Source: Pseudomonadota bacterium
GTDB taxonomy: Bacteria > Desulfobacterota > Desulfobulbia > Desulfobulbales > DAOVYS01
Assembly: GCA_030635485.1 (NCBI GenBank)
Contig: DAOVYS010000135.1
Coordinates: forward strand, 1 to 7,217
Reading direction: 5' to 3'
Length of the DNA stretch: 7,217 nt
This document shows positions 1 through 6,254 of the stretch, in pieces. Both the position numbers and the translations under genes were made by a program. The notes beneath the pieces were generated by a model. It had not been told where the DNA came from. It did not search any database and saw only the letters and a program-made list of their open reading frames with translations. Numbering within the stretch: the stretch's first letter is position 1; every line of letters begins with the position of its first letter.

Positions 1-82
1 TATCAAAAATCATTTCTTGGTTCGAGAGGCATATAAGAATTTTCTCGAAATCCAGGCTGGTTCTGGTATATTCGACCGGCAT
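1..82 (-). CDS. possible 5' end of an unidentified divergent gene (partial)
   Basis: An ATG at 82 (minus strand) opens a frame that stays open to the window edge for 27 codons. The peptide begins MPVEYTRTSLDFEKILICLS, and I do not recognise it. No strong Shine-Dalgarno sequence precedes it. The plus strand is also open from base 2 to a TGA at 101-103, so this could instead be the tail of a plus-strand gene upstream of glnS. The stretch contains the inverted pair TTCGAGA (21-27) and TCTCGAA (43-49). The evidence is thin because the window cuts the frame; this is a candidate only. Confidence 0.25.
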   Translation of the reverse strand, partial: MPVEYTRTSLDFEKILICLSNQEMIFD

Positions 83-159
83 ACTCGGAAACGTGAAGAG
101 TGAAATAGCAAATTCACTTAACCATTTAACCACCTAACCAACCTGCTGGAGAAGCATAG
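83..159 (+). promoter_or_regulatory. glnS leader with guanine-free AACC tract and Shine-Dalgarno
   Basis: GGAG at 148-151 lies 8 nt before the glnS ATG and sets the start. Bases 109-144 contain no G and are rich in AACC (for example CTAACCAACC at 134-143), the complement of the GGTT-rich tract that follows glnS. A small inverted repeat, AGTGAA (99-104) and TTCACT (113-118), could form a hairpin. A possible extended -10, TGG-TATATT, lies at 64-72 without a convincing -35. The ribosome binding site is clear; the promoter call is weak. Confidence 0.45.
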
Positions 160-1857
160 ATGAGTGCTGCTGAAACAACATTATCGTCTAATTTTATCCG
201 CGCCATTGTGGCAGAGGATTTAAGAGCAAACAAAAACAACGGCCGGGTAGTGACCCGTTTTCCGCCTGAACCGAACGGCCATCTGCACATAGGGCATGCC
301 AAGGCCATCTGTATAAATTTTGGAATCGCTACCGAGAATAACGGCGTCTGCCATATGCGGTTTGACGATACGAATCCTGTTAAGGAGGACCCGAAGTATG
401 CAGAGGCGATATTAAAAGACGTCGGATGGCTCGGTTTTGACTGGGGAGATAATCTCTTTCATTCATCGGATTATTTCGACAAGCTCCACGATTACGCTGT
501 TCAACTGATAAAAATGGGAAAGGCATACGTGTGCAGCCTTACCGCGGATGAGACAAGGGCATTTCGGGGCACCCTGACCGAACCCGGAAAGGATAGCCCT
601 TACCGTGATCGTTCCGTTGAAGAAAACCTGGACCTGTTTGAACGAATGAGGGGGGGTGAATTTGAAGACGGGACCCACGTGCTCCGGGCAAAAATCGACA
701 TGGCCTCGCCTAATCTGAACATGCGGGATCCGGTCATCTACCGTATCAGGAAGGCTGATCACCACAGGACAGGCGATAAATGGTGCATCTATCCCATGTA
801 CGATTATACCCACTGTCTGTCGGATTCCATTGAGGGAATTACACATTCACTCTGTTCGCTTGAATTTGAGGACCACCGTCCCCTTTACGACTGGGTGCTT
901 GACACCCTTGAAACCGAATGCCATCCACAGCAGATCGAGTTCGCCCGCCTGAACCTCAATTACACGGTCATGAGCAAGCGGAAGATGATTCAGCTTGTGG
1001 ATAATGGTCATGTAAAGGGATGGGATGATCCGAGGATGCTTACTATTGCAGGCATCAGACGGCGTGGCTACACGCCTGAATCGATCCGGAATTTCTGTGA
1101 ACTCATCGGAGTGAGCAAAAAGGAAAGCCGGATTGACATGGGGGTGCTTGAAAACTGCGTACGAGACGACTTGAATGAGAGAGCCCCCAGGGCCATGGGT
1201 GTGCTCCACCCTTTGAAACTCATTATTGACAATTATCCCGAGAAGCTGGTAGAGGAAATGGATGGTTTGAACCACCCCAAAAATCCGGACATGGGTGTCA
1301 GGAAGGTACCTTTTTGCAGGGAAATCTACATTGAAAGAGACGATTTTCTAGAAGACCCTCCAAAGAAATTTTTCCGTCTGGCCCCGGGCCGTGAGGTGCG
1401 GCTGCGCTTTGCCTATCTTGTCACGTGCAAAAGCGTGGTCAAGGATAAAACGACCGGTGAAGTTATAGAGGTGCACTGCTCGTATGACCCGGAGACCAGG
1501 GGCGGCTCGGCGCCTGACGGACGCAAGGTAAAGGGGACCATTCATTGGGTCTCGGCACGTCATGGTGTTAAGGCTGAAATCCGCATCTACGACAGGCTCT
1601 TTGAAAGGGAGGACCCTGAAGGCGACAAGGAGACGAATTTTCAGACCCACTTAAATCCGAATTCTCTGGAGATTCTGACTGAAAGCCGGGTTGAACCGAG
1701 CCTTGTTGATGCGGAACCCGGGGCAAGGTACCAATTTGAAAGACAGGGCTATTTCTGCGTCGATTCCAAGGATTCCTCTCCTGAAAGGCTGGTCTTCAAC
1801 CGGACCGTGACCCTGCGTGATACCTGGGCAAAGATCAGTAAGGGGAAGAGAGGTTGA
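160..1857 (+). CDS. glnS: glutaminyl-tRNA synthetase (GlnRS)
   Basis: This cytoplasmic enzyme charges tRNA-Gln with glutamine using ATP. The 565 residues compare with 554 in E. coli. The class I Rossmann catalytic domain shows PPEPNG (35-40) and HIGH (43-46). RFDDTNP follows at 67-73; its D69, with Y214 in PMYDYTH, corresponds to the glutamine-binding Asp66 and Tyr211 of E. coli. The KMSKS-type loop is VMSKRK at 270-275. The C-terminal half has the beta-barrel anticodon-binding domain typical of GlnRS, and the protein ends in the familiar FNRTVTLRDTWAKI pattern. That tail, the glutamine-pocket residues and the long HCSYDP segment separate it from GltX-type GluRS. The start is supported by GGAG 8 nt upstream. 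The gene looks intact, so the organism need not rely only on the GatCAB transamidation route for Gln-tRNA. serS follows on the same strand 128 nt downstream. Confidence 0.97.
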   Translation: MSAAETTLSSNFIRAIVAEDLRANKNNGRVVTRFPPEPNGHLHIGHAKAICINFGIATENNGVCHMRFDDTNPVKEDPKYAEAILKDVGWLGFDWGDNLFHSSDYFDKLHDYAVQLIKMGKAYVCSLTADETRAFRGTLTEPGKDSPYRDRSVEENLDLFERMRGGEFEDGTHVLRAKIDMASPNLNMRDPVIYRIRKADHHRTGDKWCIYPMYDYTHCLSDSIEGITHSLCSLEFEDHRPLYDWVLDTLETECHPQQIEFARLNLNYTVMSKRKMIQLVDNGHVKGWDDPRMLTIAGIRRRGYTPESIRNFCELIGVSKKESRIDMGVLENCVRDDLNERAPRAMGVLHPLKLIIDNYPEKLVEEMDGLNHPKNPDMGVRKVPFCREIYIERDDFLEDPPKKFFRLAPGREVRLRFAYLVTCKSVVKDKTTGEVIEVHCSYDPETRGGSAPDGRKVKGTIHWVSARHGVKAEIRIYDRLFEREDPEGDKETNFQTHLNPNSLEILTESRVEPSLVDAEPGARYQFERQGYFCVDSKDSSPERLVFNRTVTLRDTWAKISKGKRG

Positions 1858-1958
1858 GTGGTTGGTTAGTTGGTTAGTTAGTTGGTTGGTTAGTTAGTTG
1901 GTTGGTTAGTTAGTTAGTTGGTTGGTTAGTTGATTGGTTTGGTGGTTGGTTTGGTGGT
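1858..1958 (+). repeat. GT-rich tandem tetramer array (RGTT)n plus duplicated 12-mer
   Basis: Directly after the glnS stop, 1860-1939 parses without a break into 20 tetramers: 19 are GGTT or AGTT and one is GATT (1932-1935). It is followed by two copies of TGGTTTGGTGGT (1935-1946 and 1947-1958). The plus strand has no cytosine from 1837 to 1964. No coding role is apparent. The perfect 4-nt register suggests slipped-strand expansion. The tract separates the glnS stop from the serS ribosome binding site and could vary in length between strains. Confidence 0.93.
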
Positions 1959-1985
1959 TATAAGCTATAAGGATTAAATAATACT
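1958..1985 (+). promoter_or_regulatory. serS ribosome binding site beside a small hairpin
   Basis: AAGGA at 1969-1973 is the best Shine-Dalgarno for the serS ATG at 1986. The 12-nt gap is longer than optimal. The short inverted repeat TTATA-AGC-TATAA (1958-1970) abuts and partly covers it. No consensus promoter is visible in the low-complexity spacer, so read-through from glnS is the simplest way serS would be transcribed. That last point is inference. Confidence 0.5.
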
Positions 1986-3251
1986 ATGTTAGAACTTCGT
2001 TTTATCAGAGAAAACCTGTCATTGGTCAAGGAAAAGACGGAACGCAGGGGGATCACGGATTCCAGGATTGAGGAATTTGAGGAGCTTGACAAAAAGAGGC
2101 GGGAATTCCTTTTTGAGATCGAGAATCTCCGCAACCGGCGCAAAACCGTTTCTCAGAAGATTGCGGACCTTAAGAAGAAAAAAGAAGATGCCGAGGCCCT
2201 GATCAAGGAAATGAGGGATGTAGGGGCCAGGGTCAAGGAGCTTGAAAAGGAACTTTCCGCTAACGATGAAAAGTTAAATGAAATCGTCATGGGGATCCCC
2301 AATCTGTGTGATGAGTCGGTCCCTGTCGGTCAGGATGAGAGTGAAAACATAGAAGTAAGGACATGGGGCGAGATCCCGGATTTAGGGCCCAAACCCAAGG
2401 CGCATTTCGAGATCGGAGCGGAACTGGGGATCCTGGACCTTGAACGCGCTGCAAAGATGTCAGGAGCCAGATTTGTTCTGCTTAAAGGGCTCGGGTCAAG
2501 GCTTGAACGCGCGCTTATCAATTTCATGCTGGATCTTCATACCCAAAAGCATGGATATGAAGAGGTGCTCCCGCCGTTTCTGGTAAATTCCGCTACAATG
2601 ACGGCAACAGGACAGCTCCCCAAGTTTGAGCAAGACCTGTTCAAGGTCCAGGATTGGGACCTGTACATGATTCCGACCGCAGAGGTCCCTGTGACCAATA
2701 TTCACAGCAATGAGACCCTGGCGGAAAAGGAACTTCCCAAAAAATATGTGGCCTACACTCCCTGTTTCCGTTCAGAGGCCGGTTCTCACGGCAAGGATAC
2801 GAGGGGCATAATCCGGCAGCACCAGTTCGACAAGGTGGAATTGGTCAAACTGTGTGAGCCTGAAAATTCCAATGACGAGCTTGAATCTCTGCTGGCAGAC
2901 GCGGAGGAGGTGCTTCAGCTCTTAAAACTTCCATACAGGGTCGTGCTTTTGTGCAGCGGCGACCTCGGTTTTTCCGCTACCAAGACTTACGACATCGAGG
3001 TGTGGATGCCGGCCCAGAACAAGTATCGCGAGATCTCATCATGCAGTAATTTTTTGGATTTTCAGGCAAGAAGGGGTGGAATACGCTACCGGCCTAGAGG
3101 AAAGAAGAAGAGCGGACTGGTTCACACCTTAAACGGGAGCGGACTGGCAGTGGGACGGACCCTGGCCGCTATTTTAGAGAACTGCCGGCAACCGGACGGC
3201 ACAATAAAAATCCCTGAGGTCCTGGCGCCCTATTTTGAAAAACGATTTTGA
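1986..3251 (+). CDS. serS: seryl-tRNA synthetase (SerRS)
   Basis: This cytoplasmic class II enzyme charges tRNA-Ser, and tRNA-Sec where present, with serine. It has 421 residues, against 430 in E. coli. The N-terminal part, about residues 30-100, is the charged, Lys/Glu-rich coiled-coil arm that grips the long variable arm of tRNA-Ser. The catalytic core shows TGQLPKF (208-214), TAE (231-233, the serine-recognition strand), motif 2 FRSE (261-264) followed by AGSHGKDTRGIIRQHQFDK, and motif 3 GSGLAVGRT with Arg391. The protein begins MLELRFIREN, as is usual for the family, and ends normally, so start and end look right. It lies 128 nt after glnS on the same strand, probably in one transcript, and converges with xerD across a large palindrome. 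Confidence 0.97.
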   Translation: MLELRFIRENLSLVKEKTERRGITDSRIEEFEELDKKRREFLFEIENLRNRRKTVSQKIADLKKKKEDAEALIKEMRDVGARVKELEKELSANDEKLNEIVMGIPNLCDESVPVGQDESENIEVRTWGEIPDLGPKPKAHFEIGAELGILDLERAAKMSGARFVLLKGLGSRLERALINFMLDLHTQKHGYEEVLPPFLVNSATMTATGQLPKFEQDLFKVQDWDLYMIPTAEVPVTNIHSNETLAEKELPKKYVAYTPCFRSEAGSHGKDTRGIIRQHQFDKVELVKLCEPENSNDELESLLADAEEVLQLLKLPYRVVLLCSGDLGFSATKTYDIEVWMPAQNKYREISSCSNFLDFQARRGGIRYRPRGKKKSGLVHTLNGSGLAVGRTLAAILENCRQPDGTIKIPEVLAPYFEKRF

Positions 3252-3261
3252 TTGGTTGGGG

Positions 3262-3531
3262 CTGCCCTTTACCCATAAATACTCTATTACTGAAACCCCG
3301 GCAGGGGTAGAGGCGTATAGCCGGTGTGCTTTAGCCACCGGTAACGGATTTTAGTAGATTTCGTCCTGAAGGGACGATGCTTTAACGGAGGATCGGCCAC
3401 GGGAAGGCGTCGTCCCTTCAGGACGATTTCCTGTATGCACCCCATACCGGTGGCTGAAGCACACCGGCTATACGCCATTTCCCCTTTGGGGAATAAAATT
3501 ATCGATGCACTTACTTATGGGTAAAGGGCAG
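3262..3531. mobile_element. 270-bp nested palindromic element (REP/BIME-like or MITE-like)
   Basis: Three long-range stems enclose one another. Stem A is 3262-3278 with 3515-3531 (17 bp, perfect). Stem B is 3312-3343 with 3445-3476 (32 positions, one mismatch: T3332 opposite G3456). Stem C is 3361-3377 with 3410-3426 (17 bp, perfect). Six small local hairpins sit inside in mirror order: CCCC/GGGG (3296-3307), CCGGTG/CACCGG (3321-3341), TCGTCC/GGACGA (3361-3377), then TCGTCC/GGACGA (3410-3426), CCGGTG/CACCGG (3447-3467) and CCCC/GGGG (3481-3491). There is no transposase. The outer ends lie 10 nt from the serS stop and 2 nt from the xerD stop. Paired short hairpins resemble REP/BIME units mobilised by RAYT (Y1) transposases, while the terminal repeats also suit a MITE. 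The family assignment is inference. Located between convergent genes, it could stop transcription from both sides, although no T-run follows the stems. Confidence 0.8.
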
Positions 3532-3533
3532 GT

Positions 3534-4436
3534 CTACCCCCTTGGATGAAATTTTTGATGAATCGACTTGAGTCTGTCTCTGTCTACGTGGGTGTAGATC
3601 TGGGTCGTTACTATATCGGAATGTCCGAGCATGATCTGAACAGATCTGAGATCCGCTCCATGCTCCAGCAGATGTGTGGCAAAAGAGTGCCTTAATATGT
3701 GGGGGCTGATTTTTTTCTTTATTCCCGCGCTAAAGCCGGCATCCCGGATAATCTGCCAGAAACGCAGCCTTGTCATTGCCGTTCCCCTGCAGGTGACAAA
3801 GAGAAAGTCGCTTGCTCTTCCCTTGAGCAGTTTCGAACGCACCAGTTTGAGATAGGTCTCCATCTTTTCCCTGGCCGCATCACCAAACGGGATGAGCCGT
3901 TCCTTGGAACCCTTTCCAAGGACCCGGAGAAACCCCGCATTCATGTTCAGAGCAACAACCGGCAGACTCACAAGCTCCGTCACTCTGAGCCCTGTGGCAT
4001 ACAAAAGATAAAGCATTGCCGCATTGCGGAGTGATAAGGGATCCGAACCATCTATCGCCTCAAGAAGGGCTGTCACCTCGGAAACGGAAAGCACTTTGGG
4101 AAGAGACCTCCCTGATTTCGGCAAGTCGATTATGGATGTGGGATCAGATGGAATCAGGTCTTCGGAAACAAGAAAACGAAAGAAAGAACGAAGCGTTGAG
4201 ATCCTTCTGGAGTTACTTCGGGCGGAAATGCCGTTTCCACGGCACCTGGCCAGATAGGCACGGATATGTCCGGTCGTAACATCGCACCACCCCCTGACTC
4301 CTGACTTTTCAATAAAACCAAGGAATGATGCAAGATCGGAATGATAAGATAGAATGGTGTTTGCGGCCAGTCTTCGTTCGGCCGCCAGATAGTGAAGAAA
4401 CAGGTCCTGAAAATCGAGCAACGCCTTAGGCGTCAT
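3534..4436 (-). CDS. xerD: site-specific tyrosine recombinase XerD/XerC family
   Basis: Xer recombinases resolve chromosome dimers at dif, working with FtsK at the septum. The 300-residue length matches XerC/XerD. The N-terminal SAM-like core-binding domain covers about 1-90, and the catalytic domain about 110-290. All six catalytic residues are visible: R151 (ATGLRVTEL), K175 (GKGSKER), H246 and R249 (HILRHSFATH), H272 (LGHSDI) and nucleophile Y281 (TQIYTHVD). The TQIYTHV site and the HQKFHPRG tail look more like XerD than XerC, and spacing agrees with E. coli XerD (R148 to Y279). XerC, or a single-recombinase XerH-like role, cannot be fully excluded. Only weak Shine-Dalgarno complementarity precedes the ATG at 4436. 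The gene follows rpsU by 31 nt on the same strand, so it is probably cotranscribed. No phage or integron signature surrounds it. Confidence 0.92.
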   Translation of the reverse strand: MTPKALLDFQDLFLHYLAAERRLAANTILSYHSDLASFLGFIEKSGVRGWCDVTTGHIRAYLARCRGNGISARSNSRRISTLRSFFRFLVSEDLIPSDPTSIIDLPKSGRSLPKVLSVSEVTALLEAIDGSDPLSLRNAAMLYLLYATGLRVTELVSLPVVALNMNAGFLRVLGKGSKERLIPFGDAAREKMETYLKLVRSKLLKGRASDFLFVTCRGTAMTRLRFWQIIRDAGFSAGIKKKISPHILRHSFATHLLEHGADLRSVQIMLGHSDIVTTQIYTHVDRDRLKSIHQKFHPRG

Positions 4437-4467
4437 AACAGTATCAGGTCTGTCGGTATGCGGACTT

Positions 4468-4665
4468 TTAATAATCCCTCGCCATTCGATATACGAGTTT
4501 CCGGAGTTTACGCTTGGCTTCCGCCTGTTTACGGCGTCGCTTCACGCTTGGCTTTTCATAATACTCACGCCGCTTCAACTCCTTCTTGATACCATCCATC
4601 TGTAGTTTTTTCTTCAGCAGTCGAATGGCATGCTCAATATCACCTTTTACTTCTACTTCAATCAT
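4468..4665 (-). CDS. rpsU: 30S ribosomal protein S21
   Basis: S21 is a small basic protein of the 30S subunit, near the mRNA exit and anti-Shine-Dalgarno region, that aids initiation. The 65 residues compare with about 70 in E. coli. The central REYYEKPSVKRRRKQ block is the family signature, followed by a lysine/arginine-rich helical tail. The N-terminal MIEVEVKGDIEHAIRLLKKK is also typical. The start at 4665 is supported by GGAG at 4671-4674 with 5-nt spacing. An upstream promoter candidate and a leader of about 80 nt precede it. xerD follows after 31 nt. This setting differs from the rpsU-dnaG-rpoD macromolecular synthesis operon of enterobacteria. Confidence 0.96.
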   Translation of the reverse strand: MIEVEVKGDIEHAIRLLKKKLQMDGIKKELKRREYYEKPSVKRRRKQAEAKRKLRKLVYRMARDY

Positions 4666-4753
4666 ATTATCTCCAGTTCAGCCTAACAAAGGCAAAATAT
4701 TTGTAACCGTTCACCAAAATCTTAGGTTCACTAAGCCCTTAGGGCAAACAATT
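4666..4753 (-). promoter_or_regulatory. rpsU 5' leader with alternative small stems
   Basis: The segment between the putative promoter and rpsU has no open gene. It contains GCCC-TTA-GGGC (4735-4745) and CTTAG-GTTCA-CTAAG (4721-4735), which share bases so that both cannot form fully, and a weak GCC/GGC pair (4681-4693). Such mutually exclusive stems could serve feedback control by a ribosomal protein or attenuation. No known r-protein leader motif is recognised, so regulation is inference. Confidence 0.35.
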
Positions 4754-4783
4754 TTTATAATTTATTATGCCGGGTGTTGTCAA
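4754..4783 (-). promoter_or_regulatory. candidate sigma-70-type promoter for rpsU-xerD
   Basis: On the minus strand, a perfect -35 TTGACA (4778-4783) is followed after 18 nt by TATAAA (4754-4759). Transcription would begin near 4747, about 80 nt before rpsU. The -35 box overlaps the TGA stop of the upstream flavoprotein gene (4780-4782), so rpsU can be transcribed independently of it. The match is good, but the start is not demonstrated. Confidence 0.55.
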
Positions 4784-6168
4784 TTCTTTTTTTTCGCCAC
4801 CGCCTCCCGGGGAAAGATCTTGCCGGGATTCATGATATTTTTTGGGTCAAAGAGAGTTTTTATTCGACGCATCATTTCCAGACTGTTTTTATCAAGCTCC
4901 AGAGGCAGGTAACCGGCCTTGGTGATTCCAATTCCATGCTCGCCCGACAGTGTGCCGGAAAGCTCTATCACATGTTTAAACAACCGCCTTTTGGCAATTT
5001 CGCACCGCCTGACCTCTTCCGGGTCTTCCCTGTCAAGCATGATATTTACATGGATATTACCATCTCCGGCATGACCAAATGTAAAAATCACAATCTCCAG
5101 CTCCTCACCGAGCCGCTCTATGAAATCGACCAGGTCCGAAATTCTGGTGGACGGAACAACTACATCCTCGCTCATCTTGTGTGGTTTTAATTGAAAAGCG
5201 GCGGGCGATATGGACCTTCTCGCCTGCCAGAGAGCATCCGCTTCGGCCTGATTCTGCGACTCTTTTACGGCCAGAAGATCAGACTGCTTGGCAAGAAAAT
5301 CAGACATTTTTTTTGCCTGGCTTTTAACAGACTCGCTATCCCCGTCCAGTTCGACAAGAAGCATGGCCTCGGTTCCCGGCTCAAGCTCGTAAGGAAAACT
5401 TTGCGAGACGATCCTGATCGCGGTCCTGTCCATGTATTCCAAGGTACACGGCAGATGGACGGACAGAATCTCCGAAACAAGGGTTGTGGCCCTGTGGAGA
5501 CTGGAACATAATACCAGGAAAGTCCTTTTGGCCGTGGGGCAGGCCATGAGTTTCAGGATTATCTTCGTGATTACGCCAAGCGTGCCTTCGGACCCGACAA
5601 AGAGACGGGTCAGGTCGTAACCGACTACGCCTTTGGCGGTCCTTACTCCTGTAACCATTATCTCGCCGTTTGGCAGAACCACCTCAAGGCCCAGGACATA
5701 ATCCCTGGTAACCCCGTATTTGACCGCGCTTGGACCTCCCGCACATTCGGCCACGTTGCCTCCGATTGTGCAGAACCCCTTGCTGGCCGGGTCAGGGGGA
5801 TAAAAAAGGCCCTTACGTCTCACCTCTTCCTGAAATTGGCCGGTGATCACCCCCGGCTCCACAACACCAATCCGGTTTTCACTATCGATCTCCAAGATCC
5901 GGTCAAGCCGGCTCATGGCCATTACCAGCCCGCCGGCCACGGGCAGGGAGCCGCCGGTCATGCCTGTACCCGCCCCCCTGGGCACTACGGGAATCGATTT
6001 TTCATAAGCCAGCCGCATGATAGAGCCGACCTCTTCCGCGGAACCGGGAAACACCACGGCCTCGGGCTGATATTCCAACATTGTTCCGTCATAGGAATAG
6101 CAATAAAGATCCTCCAGCGCATTGGTAACATTGGATGGGCCGACAATCTTTTTCAACTCTTTAATCAA
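4780..6168 (-). CDS. glcD: FAD-linked oxidase, GlcD/D-lactate dehydrogenase family
   Basis: This flavoprotein probably oxidises a D-2-hydroxy acid such as glycolate or D-lactate. The 462 residues fit GlcD-type subunits. The N-terminal PCMH-type FAD domain shows PRGAGTGMTGGSLP (63-76), PPDPAS (124-129), GGNVAECAGG (136-145) and SEGTLGVIT (193-201). The C-terminal FAD-oxidase domain has GHAGDGNIH (365-373), SGEHGIGITK (408-417) and a terminal DPKNIMNPGKIF. The His and Glu residues of the last blocks fit the metal/substrate site known in related D-2-hydroxyacid dehydrogenases. There is no signal peptide, and no fused or adjacent Fe-S (GlcF-type) partner in the window, so its electron acceptor is unknown. 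The start is TTG at 6168 with AAGGA 7 nt upstream; the next in-frame ATG is residue 30. Substrate is not decidable from sequence, and the gene symbol denotes family only. Confidence 0.87.
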   Translation of the reverse strand: MIKELKKIVGPSNVTNALEDLYCYSYDGTMLEYQPEAVVFPGSAEEVGSIMRLAYEKSIPVVPRGAGTGMTGGSLPVAGGLVMAMSRLDRILEIDSENRIGVVEPGVITGQFQEEVRRKGLFYPPDPASKGFCTIGGNVAECAGGPSAVKYGVTRDYVLGLEVVLPNGEIMVTGVRTAKGVVGYDLTRLFVGSEGTLGVITKIILKLMACPTAKRTFLVLCSSLHRATTLVSEILSVHLPCTLEYMDRTAIRIVSQSFPYELEPGTEAMLLVELDGDSESVKSQAKKMSDFLAKQSDLLAVKESQNQAEADALWQARRSISPAAFQLKPHKMSEDVVVPSTRISDLVDFIERLGEELEIVIFTFGHAGDGNIHVNIMLDREDPEEVRRCEIAKRRLFKHVIELSGTLSGEHGIGITKAGYLPLELDKNSLEMMRRIKTLFDPKNIMNPGKIFPREAVAKKKN

Positions 6169-6180
6169 TGATGTATCCTT
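6166..6180 (-). promoter_or_regulatory. Shine-Dalgarno supporting the TTG start of glcD
   Basis: On the minus strand, AAGGA (6176-6180) lies 7 nt upstream of TTG (6166-6168). The resulting N-terminus, MIKELKKIVG, fits the family. No ATG or GTG alternative nearby would retain the FAD domain start, so TTG is the preferred initiator. Confidence 0.7.
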
Positions 6181-6206
6181 ATAGCATGTAAGCGGTCACA
6201 GGCGGC

Positions 6207-6236
6207 GCATTTGCACACGTGCAGCGAAGTAAATGC
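6207..6236. repeat. nested inverted repeat between higA and glcD
   Basis: GCATTT (6207-6212) pairs with AAATGC (6231-6236) around the near-palindrome TGCAC-AC-GTGCA (6212-6223). It lies in the 86-nt gap after the higA stop and before the glcD start. It could weakly terminate higBA transcription or bind a regulator of glcD. There is no T-run, and the inner palindrome has too short a loop for a normal RNA hairpin, so a DNA-binding site is at least as likely. Confidence 0.3.
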
Positions 6237-6254
6237 CCTTGGGGTGCTCATCAA

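Noticed and set aside
650..656. Run of seven G residues inside glnS as a phase-variation tract
   Set aside because: The frame continues normally through it (Arg-Gly-Gly) and the protein is full length. A single short run in an essential gene gives no support for switching.
3361..3426. Possible CRISPR-like repeat pair
   Set aside because: The two similar 17-mers are inverted, not direct, occur only twice and are part of a nested palindrome. There is no repeat-spacer array.
3287..3478. 63-codon minus-strand open frame within the palindromic element
   Set aside because: It is read entirely through the inverted-repeat structure, has no credible ribosome binding site or domain, and its composition is dictated by the hairpins. 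It is not a gene.
3534..4436. Tyrosine recombinase as a phage or integrative-element integrase
   Set aside because: Its 300-residue length, the spacing of all six catalytic residues and its C-terminal tail match the housekeeping XerD group. Neighbours are housekeeping genes, and no att-like repeat or tRNA is seen.
6169..6200. Extended -10 (TGC-TATAAG) upstream of glcD on the minus strand
   Set aside because: It overlaps the Shine-Dalgarno AAGGA, so a transcript from it would lose the ribosome binding site. There is also no -35 at the right distance.
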